Below, one piece after another: positions 8,930 through 18,473 of a stretch of DNA of 64,000 bases. Position 1 is the stretch's first letter, and each line of letters opens with the position of its first letter. The position numbers were made by a program, and so were the translations under genes. Source of the DNA: Terrirhizobium terrae (lineage in GTDB: Bacteria > Pseudomonadota > Alphaproteobacteria > Rhizobiales > Rhizobiaceae). The notes beneath the pieces were generated by a model. It was not told where the DNA came from and searched no databases. It saw only the letters and a list, made by a program, of their open reading frames with translations. The stretch lies in contig NZ_CP104992.1 in NCBI RefSeq assembly GCF_030323265.1, positions 3,881,501-3,945,500 of the forward strand, in the 5' to 3' direction.

Positions 8930-10086
8930 ATGTCGACAAAAATCTCTCCTATGTCCGCGGCGAAATGCTTTCGGCAGAACCGCCGCCGCTCAGCGAACGC
9001 AGTGTCGGGGGCTGGATCCGCGCCAATCTCCTGGCTACGCCGAAGGATGTCGTCTTGACGATCCTCGCCGTACTGCTGCTGCTAGCCGTCATTCCCGGCG
9101 CCCTGAACTGGCTCTTCGTCCAGGCGGCCTGGGTTGGTGCAGACCGCACCGCCTGCGCCACCGTGGCCCAGGGTGGCATCCAGCCGGACGGTTGGAAGGG
9201 CGCCTGCTGGGCCTTCGTCGAGGACCGCTTCCTGCAGTTCATGTTCGGACGCTATCCGCTCGATGAACGCTGGCGCGTCGTCCTCGTCGGCATCATGTTC
9301 GTCGTACTGCTCGTACCGCTGCTGATCCCCAAGGCACCGCACAAGGCGCTGAACGCTCTTCTTCTGTTCATCATCTTCCCGGTCGTCGCCTTCTTCCTGC
9401 TGCATGGCGGCGTCTTCGGACTTCAGACGGTCCAGACCTCGCTCTGGGGCGGCATGACGGTAACGCTGATCCTCTCCTTCGTCGGCATCGCCGTGTCCTT
9501 CCCGGTCGGCATCCTGCTGGCGCTCGGAAGGCGCTCCGACATGCCGGTGATCAAGACATTCTGCGTCATCTTCATCGAGGTGATCCGCGGCGTTCCGCTC
9601 GTCATGGTTCTGTTCATGGCCAACGTCATGCTGCCGCTCTTCCTGCCTACCGGCTGGACGATCGACAACTTCCTGCGTGCCGTCGTCGGCGTCGCCCTGT
9701 TTGCCTCCGCCTATATGGCGGAAGTCATCCGCGGCGGCCTGCAGGCCATTCCGAAGGGCCAGGCAGAGGGCGCCGATCTGCTCGGCCTCAGCTACTGGCA
9801 GAAGATGCGCCTGATCATCCTGCCGCAGGCGATCAAGCTGGTCATTCCCGGCATCGTCAACACCTTCATCGGTCTGTTCAAGGATACGTCGCTGGTTTCG
9901 ATCATCGGCATGTTCGACCTGCTCAACATCATCCGCCTGAACTTTACCGACACGACCTGGATCACTCCGGTCACTCCCATCACCGGCCTTATCTTTGCCG
10001 GTTTCATCTACTGGATCTTCTGCTTCGGCATGTCTCGCTATTCCGTCTTCATGGAACGGCACATGGACACCGGCCACAAGCGATAA
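8930..10086 (+). CDS. aapM: L-amino acid ABC transporter permease AapM (frameshifted near start)
   Basis: Second inner-membrane permease of the Aap system, about 385 residues when corrected. ATG at 8930 reads MSTK, then the frame is lost in an A5 run at 8938-8942. One more A gives MSTKNLSYVRGEML and continues as LLATPKDVVLTILAVLLLLA and onward to the stop at 10086. Membrane segments and the EAA-type loop YMAEVIRGGLQAIPKGQAEG are clear, as is the C-terminal CFGMSRYSVFMERHMDTGHK. The same open frame extends far upstream over aapQ, but that part is not coding. Spacing to aapQ is 3 bases and to aapP 14 bases. Confidence 0.9.
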
Positions 10087-10100
10087 TAAGGGGAAAAACA

Positions 10101-10871
10101 ATGGCTGAAGCCCAACCCAAAATGACCGTCTCCACCACCGACACTGCCGTCGAAATCATCGGCATGAACAAGTGGTATGGCGACTTCCACGTCCTGCGCG
10201 ACATCAACCTGAAAGTGATGAAGGGCGAACGCATCGTCATCGCCGGCCCGTCGGGTTCCGGCAAGTCGACGATGATCCGCTGCATCAACCGGCTGGAAGA
10301 ACACCAGTCCGGAAACATCATCGTCGATAATATCGAGCTCACCAACGATCTGAAGAAGATCGATGAAGTGCGCCGCGAAGTCGGCATGGTGTTCCAGCAC
10401 TTCAACCTCTTCCCGCATCTGACGATCCTGGAAAACTGCACGCTTGCGCCGATCTGGGTCCGCAAGATGCCGAAGAAGGAAGCCGAAGAGATCGCGATGC
10501 ACTACCTGAAGCGCGTCAAGATCCCGGAACAGGCCCACAAGTATCCCGGCCAGCTCTCCGGCGGCCAGCAGCAGCGCGTGGCGATTGCCCGCTCGCTCTG
10601 CATGAAGCCGAAGATCATGCTGTTCGACGAGCCGACCTCGGCTCTCGACCCGGAAATGGTCAAGGAAGTGCTCGACACGATGGTCAGCCTTGCCGAAGAA
10701 GGCATGACCATGATGTGCGTGACCCACGAAATGGGCTTTGCCCGCCAGGTCGCAAACCGCGTCATCTTCATGGACCAGGGCCAGATCGTCGAACAGAACT
10801 CGCCGGCCGAGTTCTTCGACAATCCGCAGCACGAGCGCACCCGACTCTTCCTCAGCCAGATCCTTCACTAG
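10101..10871 (+). CDS. aapP: L-amino acid ABC transporter ATP-binding protein AapP
   Basis: Cytoplasmic ATPase that drives the AapQM permease. The 256 residues include Walker A GPSGSGKSTMIRC (about residues 53-65), the Q-loop MVFQHFNLFPHLT, the signature LSGGQQQRVAIARSL, Walker B IMLFDEPTSALDPE and the switch His in MCVTHEMGFARQ. This is a normal GlnQ/AapP-type subunit of full length. ATG 10101 follows AAGGGGAAAAACA. It is the last gene of aapJQMP and is followed by a strong terminator. Confidence 0.97.
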   Translation: MAEAQPKMTVSTTDTAVEIIGMNKWYGDFHVLRDINLKVMKGERIVIAGPSGSGKSTMIRCINRLEEHQSGNIIVDNIELTNDLKKIDEVRREVGMVFQHFNLFPHLTILENCTLAPIWVRKMPKKEAEEIAMHYLKRVKIPEQAHKYPGQLSGGQQQRVAIARSLCMKPKIMLFDEPTSALDPEMVKEVLDTMVSLAEEGMTMMCVTHEMGFARQVANRVIFMDQGQIVEQNSPAEFFDNPQHERTRLFLSQILH

Positions 10872-10893
10872 GATCTGCAGGAACGGAAACAAG

Positions 10894-10918
10894 AAAGGGC
10901 GCCGATGGCGCCCTTTTT
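10894..10918 (+). terminator. Rho-independent terminator of aapJQMP
   Basis: GGGCGCC-GAT-GGCGCCC with flanking A/T pairs, followed by TTTTT, 23 bases after the aapP stop. It also lies just beyond the end of the convergent gene at 10940. Confidence 0.9.
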
Positions 10919-10939
10919 GATGCTGCTATCTCGCTCTCG

Positions 10940-11598
10940 CTACCACCTGAACGAATAATTGGCATTCACGCTGGCAACCGTATCGGCATCGGAGAAATTC
11001 CGGTTCAGATTGCCGGAAAGCGTGATGTTCTCGCCAAGCTTCTGCTCGATCCCCAGGCCTGCGCCGAACGTATCGAATCCCCCTGCACTATTGGCCGAAG
11101 CGCTGAAAGCGGTACCGGTGGCCGTGCGCCTGAGCTTGATCGACTGACTGGCCTCCAGTCCCGTCCAGTCCCCCTGCTCGCCGCTATAGTGCATGGAATA
11201 GGTGCTGTGCCGCTCGACATTGAACGAAGGCGTGGCGATCTGCTTCTCGTAGTAGTTCATCGAAATCGTCGCGCTGCCGGCCATGCCGTCCAGATTGATA
11301 CCGATGTCGCGGCTCATCTCGTAGGCCGGGCGTGTGATGCTCGCGGCTTTGATCCTGCTCCAGAACACGAGCGGCGTATCGACGATCCTGCCACCCTTTT
11401 CCGTGGTATTGACGCCGAGATTGAAGCCCGCCTCCGGCTCCAGGCGCGTCGGCAAACGCAGGCCAAGCTTGACTGCATAACTGGTGTTGGAATTCTTGAT
11501 CGGCTGCCAGATCAGCGGCCTCTCGTCGCTTCGGGCAATGCCCGACATGGCGACAAACGCAAAGGCGGCCCCGCGGCCGCGAGCAAATGTCTGTTCAT
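10940..11598 (-). CDS. Secreted beta-barrel-like protein of unknown function (frameshifted)
   Basis: I do not recognise a named family. From ATG 11598 the product reads MNRHLLAAAG and, after one G restored in a four-base run (11569-11572), AAFAFVAMSGIARSDERP: a signal peptide. The mature ~195 residues alternate polar and hydrophobic residues, as in YAVKLGLRLPTRLEPEAGFN and GAGLGIEQKLGENITLSGNL, and end NYSFRW with a terminal aromatic. That pattern fits an outer-membrane beta-barrel. It converges on aapP. The short form starting at 11548 would lack a signal sequence, which supports the correction. Confidence 0.65.
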
Positions 11599-11902
11599 AT
11601 GTATCCCCACTCGAAGGCTCAAAGACAATGCAAGGGTCCGGGCCGCCCCGCGCGACCCGTAAAAACCATTTTCAATGTATTGAAAGCGCCATCCGGGAAC
11701 TCCTGCTCCCGACGCCAAATCTACCTTCCCCTGCGTGATGCAACGGAACCGATGACAGAGACTCTATCGCAAATGACCCAAAATTGGAATCCCGAAAGCC
11801 CATTTCGCAGATGCGAACACGCATATATGAATTCTTCTAGGTGGCATGGGAACAAATCGCCGCCTTCGCCGTTGCTGCGCAGCAGATTCACGGAGCCGAC
11901 GC
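11599..11902. other. Divergent intergenic region
   Basis: About 300 bases between the barrel-like protein (minus) and the small secreted protein (plus). No RNA gene, repeat or convincing promoter was recognised; both promoters must lie here. Confidence 0.4.
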
Positions 11903-12202
11903 ATGAAAGCCGCTTTCGCCTCACTTCTTCTTGCCGTAGCGCTTAGCCCGGCCGCCCATGCGGCGACCTTCACCTATGGCGGCGTGCCGATCGTGGAAGG
12001 CTCGGATATGGACCTGCGCTTACAGGCCGCCCGGGAGCTCTGCATGGTCGAGGCATCGACGCCGATCCGAGGCACGCCGCGCATGGAGAACTTTTATTAC
12101 CGGATCGCGCTCAAATCCTGCCTCTACCGCCAGGGCTTTTTCGGCGACGGCAGCCATGTGTACCCGGTGCCGCTTTATGGGCAGCCGACTGTGGTGCGAT
12201 AG
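11903..12202 (+). CDS. Small secreted protein of unknown function
   Basis: A 99-residue product starting MKAAFASLLLAVALSPAAHA, a clean signal peptide with an AHA-A cleavage site. The mature part has two cysteines (in LCMVEAS and KSCLYRQGF), which could form a disulphide in the periplasm, and ends PVPLYGQPTVVR. I know no family name for it. ATG 11903 is chosen because it begins the signal peptide; the frame is open upstream to 11846. It stands alone before tRNA-Arg, which is on the other strand. Confidence 0.65.
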   Translation: MKAAFASLLLAVALSPAAHAATFTYGGVPIVEGSDMDLRLQAARELCMVEASTPIRGTPRMENFYYRIALKSCLYRQGFFGDGSHVYPVPLYGQPTVVR

Positions 12203-12240
12203 CGGATATGCGAAATTTTCTTTGAACCAATAAAAGAGAA

Positions 12241-12317
12241 TGGCGACCCCTGCAGGACTCGAACCTGCGACCTACTGCTTAGAAGGCAGTTGCTCTATCC
12301 AGTTGAGCTAAGGGGCC
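12241..12317 (-). tRNA. tRNA-Arg (TCT anticodon)
   Basis: A 77-base cloverleaf on the minus strand: acceptor GGCCCCT/AGGGGTC, D arm with AGCTCAACTGGATAGAGC, anticodon stem ACTGC/GCAGT around CTTCTAA (anticodon TCT, reads AGA/AGG), T arm GCAGG-TTCGAGT-CCTGC, then discriminator G and an encoded CCA. It follows the NDUFS4-like gene on the same strand by 30 bases. The region right of its 5' end shows no attachment-site repeat. Confidence 0.96.
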
Positions 12318-12347
12318 GAAGGCGGCAGCAGGGCTGCCGCTAGATCG

Positions 12348-12653
12348 TCAGTGCGTCCAGGGCTGGGTCCGGGTGAACCGGAAGTTATCCGTGTAGGATA
12401 CGGTCTGACGCGCGACTTCCTTGGGCTGGATAACCCGGTATTCAATGCCCTCGCGCTTGGCGTAGGCCTCGGCCAGTTCCTGGCTTTCGAAGGTCAGGCG
12501 AACCTGCTGGTTCATGTCTGACGAAGAAGTGTAGCCGAGAATGGGATCGATGCGGCGCGGCGTTTCCGGATCGAATTCCAGCACCCAGAGATGGGTCTTC
12601 GCCTTGCCCGATTGCATCGCAGTCTTGGCGGGACGGTAAATCTTCGCGGTCAT
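12348..12653 (-). CDS. NADH dehydrogenase accessory subunit, NDUFS4-like (ETC complex I)
   Basis: A 101-residue soluble protein of the ETC_C1_NDUFS4 family, an accessory subunit of respiratory complex I on the cytoplasmic arm in alphaproteobacteria. It reads MTAKIYRPAKTAMQSGKAKT, WVLEFDPETPRRIDPILGYT, LTFESQELAEAYAKREGIEY and ends in the proline/aromatic tail FRFTRTQPWTH; these are the conserved blocks of bacterial NDUFS4. ATG 12653 matches the family start; a GTG four codons upstream is less likely. The main nuo operon is not in this window, so the gene is detached from it, as is common. Confidence 0.9.
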   Translation of the reverse strand: MTAKIYRPAKTAMQSGKAKTHLWVLEFDPETPRRIDPILGYTSSSDMNQQVRLTFESQELAEAYAKREGIEYRVIQPKEVARQTVSYTDNFRFTRTQPWTH

Positions 12654-12829
12654 TAGGCCAATCACCCCATAATTCCTGTCCGGAGAGCCCGCCCTTGCGC
12701 CTGTTGCAAGGTGTTCTGACTCGCACGGACCGCACTCCAGCGGCTAGAACGCTTTTGCCGCGTCCAAGGTTCATTGTCAACGATCGCGTCCGCCATCAGA
12801 GCCCCTACCCAACATGGATCGGCGGTAGC

Positions 12830-13953
12830 TTACCGGACGATCGTCAGCGTCTCGGCGGCGCGGGTAATCGCGGTGTAGAGCCAACGCTCGCGGCTGTCAC
12901 GGAAGGCGAAGCTTTCGTCGAACAGGACGACATTGTTCCACTGGGAACCCTGCGCCTTATGCACAGTGAGCGCATAGCCGAAATCGAACTCGTCATAGCG
13001 CTTGCGCGTCGACCACGGGATTTCTTCTTCGCTCTCGAAGGCGGCCTTCAAGAGCTTGATCTTGGCCGCACCGCGATCCATGTCGTCGTCTTCCGGGCGG
13101 ATCATCAGGTTGATGCCGGGCTTGACGGTCTCGCGGGACGAGCTCATCACCTGCCAGAGTGAGCCGTTCAGCAGGCCCTTCACCTGGTCGTTGCGCAGGC
13201 AGACGAGCTTGTCGCCGGATTGCGGGTAGTCGGTAGTAAAGCCCTTCAGCTCGCGCAGACGCTGGTTATAGCGCTTGCGGGTGCGGTTGGTGCCGACGAG
13301 AACCTGGTCGGCTTCAAGCACGAGTTCCTGGGTAACCTCGTTGCGCGAGATCACCTGTGCCTTGCCATAGTCGCCATGCATGATCTCCTTGCCCTCGCGC
13401 ACATTCATGGCGAGCTGGATGATCGGATTGTCCTGCGCCTGGCGGTGGATATCGGTCAGCAGATAGTCGGGCTCCTGCTCGGTAAAGAACCCGCCGCCAG
13501 ACACCGGCGGCAACTGACCGGGATCTCCGAGAACCAGGATCGGCGTGCCGAAACTCATCAGGTCACGGCCCAGCGCCTCGTCGACCATCGAGCACTCGTC
13601 GATGACGATAAGCGCCGCCTTGGCGACCGGGCTCTGCCGATTGATGGCGAACATCGGCGAGACGGACGTCTTGCCGGTCTCCTCATCCTCGACCGCTTCT
13701 TCGCCGCGCGGGCGATAGATCAGCGAATGGATCGTCTTGGCATTGCGGGCGCCACGGGACCTCAGAACCTGCGCGGCCTTGCCGGTAAAGGCCGCAAACA
13801 GCACCTCGCCATCGACATGCTCGGCGAAATGCTTGGCAAGCGTCGTCTTGCCGGTTCCGGCATAGCCGAACAGGCGAAATACCGGGCTGCGCCCTCTTTC
13901 AGCCAGCGGGAAACGGCCTTGAGGGCCTCGTCCTGTTGCGGTGAAAATTGCAT
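12830..13953 (-). CDS. RecD-like superfamily 1 helicase (AAA ATPase), frameshifted
   Basis: ATP-dependent 5'-3' DNA helicase of the RecD/exonuclease V alpha type but stand-alone and short (about 374 residues). The N-terminus MQFSPQQDEALKAVSRWLKE (ATG 13953) is in one frame and GRSPVFRLFGYAGTGKTTLA, the Walker A, in the next. One base is missing near 13892. Later motifs are VIDECSMVDEALG (Walker B), LVLGDPGQLPPVSGGGFF and the C-terminal ALTVHKAQGSQWNNVVLFDE with TAITRAAETL. It probably acts in DNA repair; the partner is unknown. An open frame extends to 14044 but its N-terminus is out of frame and unlike the family. Confidence 0.85.
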
Positions 13954-14066
13954 GGCCGCGACTTGGCAGGATTCTCCTGCAAAGCGCAACAGGAAAGAAC
14001 GAAAGATGAATCAAAGCGGTGAAAGATGGATACGCATCATTCATATGGCTTGGCTAAAATCGACGC

Positions 14067-15346
14067 ATGAAGATCCTCATTCTCGGCGCCACCGGCTTCA
14101 TCGGGCAGGCGATCCTCCAGAAACTGCTGACAGATGGGCACGATGTCACCGGCATCGGTCGGGCGCCCGGTCGCGCAAGAGAGAAGATGCCCGCTGCCCG
14201 ATGGATCGGCGCGGATATCGGCAAGCTGTCCGCCTCCGACTGGCAGCCGCTGATTGAGGATTGCAATGCGGTCGTCAACTGCGCCGGTGCCCTACAGGAC
14301 GGTTGGTCCGACGATCTTGTGGCAACTCAAGAGAAGGCTATGACGTCGCTATACGATGCGGCAAAGGCTGTCGGTGGCCGACTGATCATCCAAATTTCGG
14401 CACGCACGGGTGGTGCTGCCGCCGACCTGCCCTTTCTCGCGACAAAGCGTCGGGCCGACGAAGCACTTGCCGCACGCGGCCTTCCCTTCGTCATCCTGCG
14501 CCCTGCGCTCGTCATCGGCCGCAATGCCCATGGAGGCACCGCGCTCATCCGTGCGCTTGCAAGCCTCCCCGGTGTCAGCCCACTGGTTCACGCAGAAAAT
14601 CCGATCCAGACGGTTGCCGTTGATGACGTTGCCGACGCTGTCGCGCTTGCGGTGAGCGGCGCCATCCCATCCGGCAGCGATGTCGATCTCGCCGCGAAAG
14701 ACAGCGTGACACTTTCCGAACTGGTGCGGCTGCACCGTGCCTGGCTCGGTCTTGCGCCGGCAAGACAGATCGCCCTGCCCGCTTTGCTGGCGAGGCCCGT
14801 GGCCCTTGTTGCGGATATGGCCGGCAGGCTCGGCTGGCGCTCGCCGCTGCGCACAACGGCAATGACGGTGATGACCGAAGGCGTGGTCAGCACCAGGCCG
14901 GGGCCGGACGGCCTGAGCATGTCCGATGCTGCCACGGTTCTCGCGCAAAATCCAAGCGGCGTGCAGGATCTCTGGTTTGCCCGGCTTTATCTCCTCAAGC
15001 CGGTTGCCATCCTGACGCTGTCCATCTTCTGGCTGCTTTCCGGTCTGATACCGCTCACGGACATCCACGCGGCCGCCGCACATTTCCTTCCTTCATGCCG
15101 GCACCGGCCGCGATGGCACTGACGCTCGGCACCTGTCTCCTTGATATCCTGCTCGGGCTTGCAGTCGCCTTCCGACCGACCGCCCGCAAGGCGATGCTCG
15201 GCATGATTGCGGTCAGTCTCGCCTATCTGGCCGGCGGCACGGTTCTGGAGCCGCATCTGTGGCTCGATCCGCTCGGCCCGCTGGTAAAGGTCCTGCCGTC
15301 TCTCACGCTGACCTTGATGACGCTTGCCATACTGGATGAACGTTGA
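14067..15346 (+). CDS. SDR-family NAD(P)-binding protein with C-terminal DoxX-like membrane domain (frameshifted)
   Basis: The first ~290 residues are an atypical short-chain dehydrogenase/epimerase fold: MKILILGATGFIGQAILQKL gives the GxxGxxG nucleotide site, and the order resembles NDUFA9-like proteins. After about residue 305 comes a membrane part (LYLLKPVAILTLSIFWLLSG). The frame breaks near 15086-15092, where one base is missing; the next frame continues MALTLGTCLLDILLGLAVAF and YLAGGTVLEP to 15346. Together it gives ~426 residues with four membrane segments like DoxX. It ends in a TGATG overlap with the DUF2269 gene, so the two are translated together. Substrate unknown. Confidence 0.8.
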
Positions 15347-15840
15347 TGGACGGGCTGGTGAATATCGAGAACATCCTTCTCCTGCTGCATGTCATCGGCG
15401 CTACCGTCCTGTTCGGTACCGGCGCCGGCATTGCCTTCTTCATGGTGATCGCCAGAGGCACCGAGGACCCCAAGCTGATTGCCCATACCGCCAACACCGT
15501 GGTCCTCGCGGATACCGTCTTCACCGCAACAGCCGTCGTGCTGCAGCCGGTCACCGGCTATCTGCTGGCGAGCCGACTGGGCTGGCCTATGACGGAGAGC
15601 TGGATTGTCCTGTCGCTCGTCCTCTACGTCGTGACCGGCCTGTTCTGGCTGCCCGTCGTCTGGATCCAGATCCGTCTTCGCGATCTTGCGCGCATCGCTG
15701 ACGCCAAGTCCGAGCCTTTGCCGGCCATCTGGTTCCGGCTCTATCGCATCTGGTTCGCCTGCGGCTTCCCGGCCTTCTTCGCCGTCCTCGCCATCTTCTT
15801 CCTGATGCTGACCAAGCCGGATATTCCGCTCTTCCAGTGA
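15346..15840 (+). CDS. DUF2269 family integral membrane protein
   Basis: A 164-residue inner-membrane protein with about four hydrophobic segments (ILLLLHVIGATVLFGTGAGI, the region around residue 55, IVLSLVLYVVTGLFWLPVVW and the C-terminal FACGFPAFFAVLAIFFLML). It matches the DUF2269 pattern with an early His and a late aromatic-rich helix. The start ATG shares an A with the TGA of the SDR-DoxX gene, so the pair should act together at the membrane, perhaps in redox or quinone chemistry. That role is inference only. Confidence 0.82.
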   Translation: MDGLVNIENILLLLHVIGATVLFGTGAGIAFFMVIARGTEDPKLIAHTANTVVLADTVFTATAVVLQPVTGYLLASRLGWPMTESWIVLSLVLYVVTGLFWLPVVWIQIRLRDLARIADAKSEPLPAIWFRLYRIWFACGFPAFFAVLAIFFLMLTKPDIPLFQ

Positions 15841-15906
15841 AGCCGCTTGGCATTCCCACATGCTGCATTAGACTGTCCCGATCCATTCCGATCGAGGTTC
15901 AGCGCC

Positions 15907-16746
15907 ATGACCGAATTGCCCACCGTCACCCTTCCCTACGGACCATCCGTGCCCGCGCTCGGGCTCGGCACCTGGAAGATGGGCGAGGATCGGAGGCAGG
16001 CTGATCGGGAAATTGCCAGCCTGAAGCGAGGCCTGGATCTCGGCCTGACGTTGATCGACACGGCGGAAATGTATGCCGAGGGCGGCGCCGAGGTGATCAC
16101 CGGCGAAGCGATCGCCGGACGCCGCGACGAGGTGTTTCTCGTCAGCAAGGTCTATCCGCACAATGCCAGCCACCGCGGCGTCATCGAAGCCTGCGAGCGC
16201 AGCCTGAGACGCCTCAAGACGGACCGGATCGACCTCTACCTGCTCCATTGGCGTGGCCCGCATCCGCTTGAGGAAACGGTTGCCGGTTTCGAGGAGTTGC
16301 AGGCAGCCGGGAAGATCGGCGCCTGGGGCGTTTCCAATTTCGACGTCGATGACATGGAGGAGCTGATGGACGTGCCGGGCGGCGAAAATTGCGCCGCCAA
16401 CCAGGTGCTCTACAATCTCTCCCGGCGCGGCATTGAACATGATCTCCTGCCCTGGTGCCAAGGACGCAAGATCCCGATCATGGCCTATTCGCCGATCGAA
16501 CAGGGCCGGATCGTGCGCAATGCCGAACTAATCCAGATCGCCAAGGCCAATCAGGCGACACCGGCGCAGGTCGCTCTCGCCTTCCTCATCAAACGCGGCG
16601 TCATCGCCATCCCGAAATCCTCGAGCCCCGAAAGGATCGAGGAGAATGCCGGCGCGATCGGGCTTGAGATCAGTGACGCAGACTGGGCAGCGCTCGATGC
16701 GGCATTCCCCGCTCCGAAGGGCAAGCGCCCGCTTGAAATGCTATAA
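15907..16746 (+). CDS. Aldo/keto reductase
   Basis: NADPH-dependent carbonyl reductase of the AKR superfamily, 279 residues, cytoplasmic. The TIM-barrel landmarks are LGLGTWKMGED, IDTAEMYAEGGAEVITGEAI with the catalytic Asp and Tyr, FLVSKVYPHNAS with the catalytic Lys, LYLLHWRGPHPLEETV with His, WGVSNFDVDDM, and the coenzyme-binding IPKSSSPERIEENAGA. ATG 15907 follows GGTTCAGCGCC; the upstream extension to 15847 is unconserved. It converges with the capsule gene, whose stop overlaps this one by six bases. The natural substrate is unknown. Confidence 0.9.
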   Translation: MTELPTVTLPYGPSVPALGLGTWKMGEDRRQADREIASLKRGLDLGLTLIDTAEMYAEGGAEVITGEAIAGRRDEVFLVSKVYPHNASHRGVIEACERSLRRLKTDRIDLYLLHWRGPHPLEETVAGFEELQAAGKIGAWGVSNFDVDDMEELMDVPGGENCAANQVLYNLSRRGIEHDLLPWCQGRKIPIMAYSPIEQGRIVRNAELIQIAKANQATPAQVALAFLIKRGVIAIPKSSSPERIEENAGAIGLEISDADWAALDAAFPAPKGKRPLEML

Positions 16747-17766
16747 GAGCTTGCGGCCGGCTACGATCGCGTCGATGGTCTGGAAGACATCGGTCACCGC
16801 CCAGGTCTCAGGATTCCGGTAGATCGGATAGTGCACGAAGGCAGCCGCCGCCAAGTGATCGACGCTGCGCGTGACCGTCCTGCGACCAGCGATGATACGG
16901 CGGGCTCTTTCGCTCATCCGGTCCTCGGTCAGCCCCCAGCCGGAATAGAAGGGCGCGGCGTAGCAGCGGACGGGAACACCTCTCAGCAGGGCATCGAAGC
17001 CGAACTGGCTGGCGACGGTCCACACCTCGTCCACGACCTTGAGGATGGCGGCTGCCGAAACAGGCTCGGCGGAAAGCGTCACGCCCGGCTTCCCGGCCGC
17101 CATCTCCGTGAGATAGCCCCTGCGATAACCGGCGATCACATCCGGATGGGTGCGGACGATGCAATGGGCGCCACTGGCGAGCGCATCGTTCAACATCGTT
17201 TCGAAGGATTCTTCCGATCCGAGCGACCGGGGAACCGAGACGTCACCCCTTACCTGGTCGACTAGCAGCACACGGCGCTTGCCGTTGCCGACGAATGTCG
17301 GCTCGTCATGCGGCAGGTGATTGTATTTGGAAAGCCCGTGATGGACGATCGCCTCGCGCACGCTGGCACCGAGGCCCGCATCGGCATCATCCGCCTCGAT
17401 GATCAGGCGTTCGAGCCGGGATGCGACAGATGCGTCGGTCGACAGACCGAGATCGTCGGCCACGATGGACAGCGGCAGGCTGCCGGATTTACCGAGACCG
17501 ACGGAGCGCAGAAACCCGTCCTCCAGCCGCCAGTGCGGCAGCAGGCGGGCTGTCGCGATTGCCTTCGTGATCTTCGAGCCGATCCGCCCGCCCCAGGCCA
17601 TCGTGCCGGCAATGCCCGGCGTGAAGCAGGTACGGATCTCGTCGAGCCCGAGATAATCCTTCACCCACGGCAGATCGTCCCGGAGCCAGTGCATGGCGCC
17701 GAGCGGCGTGCCGACGGGCGGCAACCACGGCTTGCCGCCGATCCTTTGCGGGTTATCGGATTTCAA
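16741..17766 (-). CDS. Capsule polysaccharide biosynthesis protein, single-domain KpsC-like
   Basis: A 341-residue protein of the Capsule_synth (KpsC/LpsZ) family, whose members are Kdo transferases that build the glycolipid primer for capsule export. The diagnostic block WTVASQFGFDALLRGVPVRC with APFYSGWGLTEDR is present, as are LLVDQVRGDVSVPRSLG and IVRTHPDVIAGYR. Classical KpsC has two such domains in tandem; this protein has one. No kps or rkp export genes lie in the window. The gene sits downstream of ilvH with its own start at 17766. Transferase activity is inferred from family. Confidence 0.82.
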   Translation of the reverse strand: MKSDNPQRIGGKPWLPPVGTPLGAMHWLRDDLPWVKDYLGLDEIRTCFTPGIAGTMAWGGRIGSKITKAIATARLLPHWRLEDGFLRSVGLGKSGSLPLSIVADDLGLSTDASVASRLERLIIEADDADAGLGASVREAIVHHGLSKYNHLPHDEPTFVGNGKRRVLLVDQVRGDVSVPRSLGSEESFETMLNDALASGAHCIVRTHPDVIAGYRRGYLTEMAAGKPGVTLSAEPVSAAAILKVVDEVWTVASQFGFDALLRGVPVRCYAAPFYSGWGLTEDRMSERARRIIAGRRTVTRSVDHLAAAAFVHYPIYRNPETWAVTDVFQTIDAIVAGRKLL

Positions 17767-17851
17767 GACTTGAGCATCCCCTCACAATCGAGTTGCTCTC
17801 GCCTAACCCGGCGGACAGGTTTTGTCGATGCCCGCCGGATCGATCGGCATG

Positions 17852-18424
17852 TTACATGCCCTGCGGGCCGCGGTTCATCGCGGCAATGCCGGTGCGGCAG
17901 ATTTCGATCAGGCCGAGCGGCTTCAGGATCGCCACGAACTGGTCGATCTTCGACGACTTGCCGGTGATCTCAAAGATGAAATGCTCGACGGTCGCATCCA
18001 CCACCTTGGCCTGGAAGGCATCGGCAAGACGCAGCGTTTCCGCCCGGCGCTCGCCCTCACCAACGACCTTGATCAATGCCACTTCGCGCTCGATCGGCCG
18101 CTCCTGGCCAAAATCGCGAGCGCGCACCGTCAGGTCAACGACCCGATGCACCGGCACGATGCGTTCGAGCTGCGCCTTGATCTGCTCCAGCACGAGCGGC
18201 GTGCCGTTGGTGACGATCGTGATGCGGGATAGATGCGCTTCGTGCTCGGTTTCCGAAACCGTCAGGCTTTCAATATTGTAGCCGCGGCCGGAAAACAGGC
18301 CGATGACGCGGGCGAGCACGCCCGGTTCGTTGCTGACGAGAACCGACAGCGTATGGTTCTCCGGTTTTGCTGTCTCCGGGTTGATGAAGTAGGCCGATCC
18401 AGTAGGCTGCTGATGTGCATTCAT
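17852..18424 (-). CDS. ilvH: Acetolactate synthase regulatory (small) subunit
   Basis: Regulatory subunit that binds valine and stimulates the catalytic subunit in the first common step of isoleucine and valine synthesis. The 190 residues hold an N-terminal ACT domain (HTLSVLVSNEPGVLARVIGL, GRGYNIESLTVSETE) and a C-terminal ALS_ss_C domain (ALIKVVGEGERRAETLRLAD, FIFEITGKSSKIDQFVAILK). ATG 18424 is 49 bases after the catalytic subunit stop, in one operon governed by the upstream attenuator. Length and motifs are normal, with no sign of a feedback-resistant change. Confidence 0.96.
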   Translation of the reverse strand: MNAHQQPTGSAYFINPETAKPENHTLSVLVSNEPGVLARVIGLFSGRGYNIESLTVSETEHEAHLSRITIVTNGTPLVLEQIKAQLERIVPVHRVVDLTVRARDFGQERPIEREVALIKVVGEGERRAETLRLADAFQAKVVDATVEHFIFEITGKSSKIDQFVAILKPLGLIEICRTGIAAMNRGPQGM

Positions 18425-18473
18425 GGTCTTGGGTCCGTTTCCTCAAGTATTGTCTTAAGAACAGCAGCGCGTA

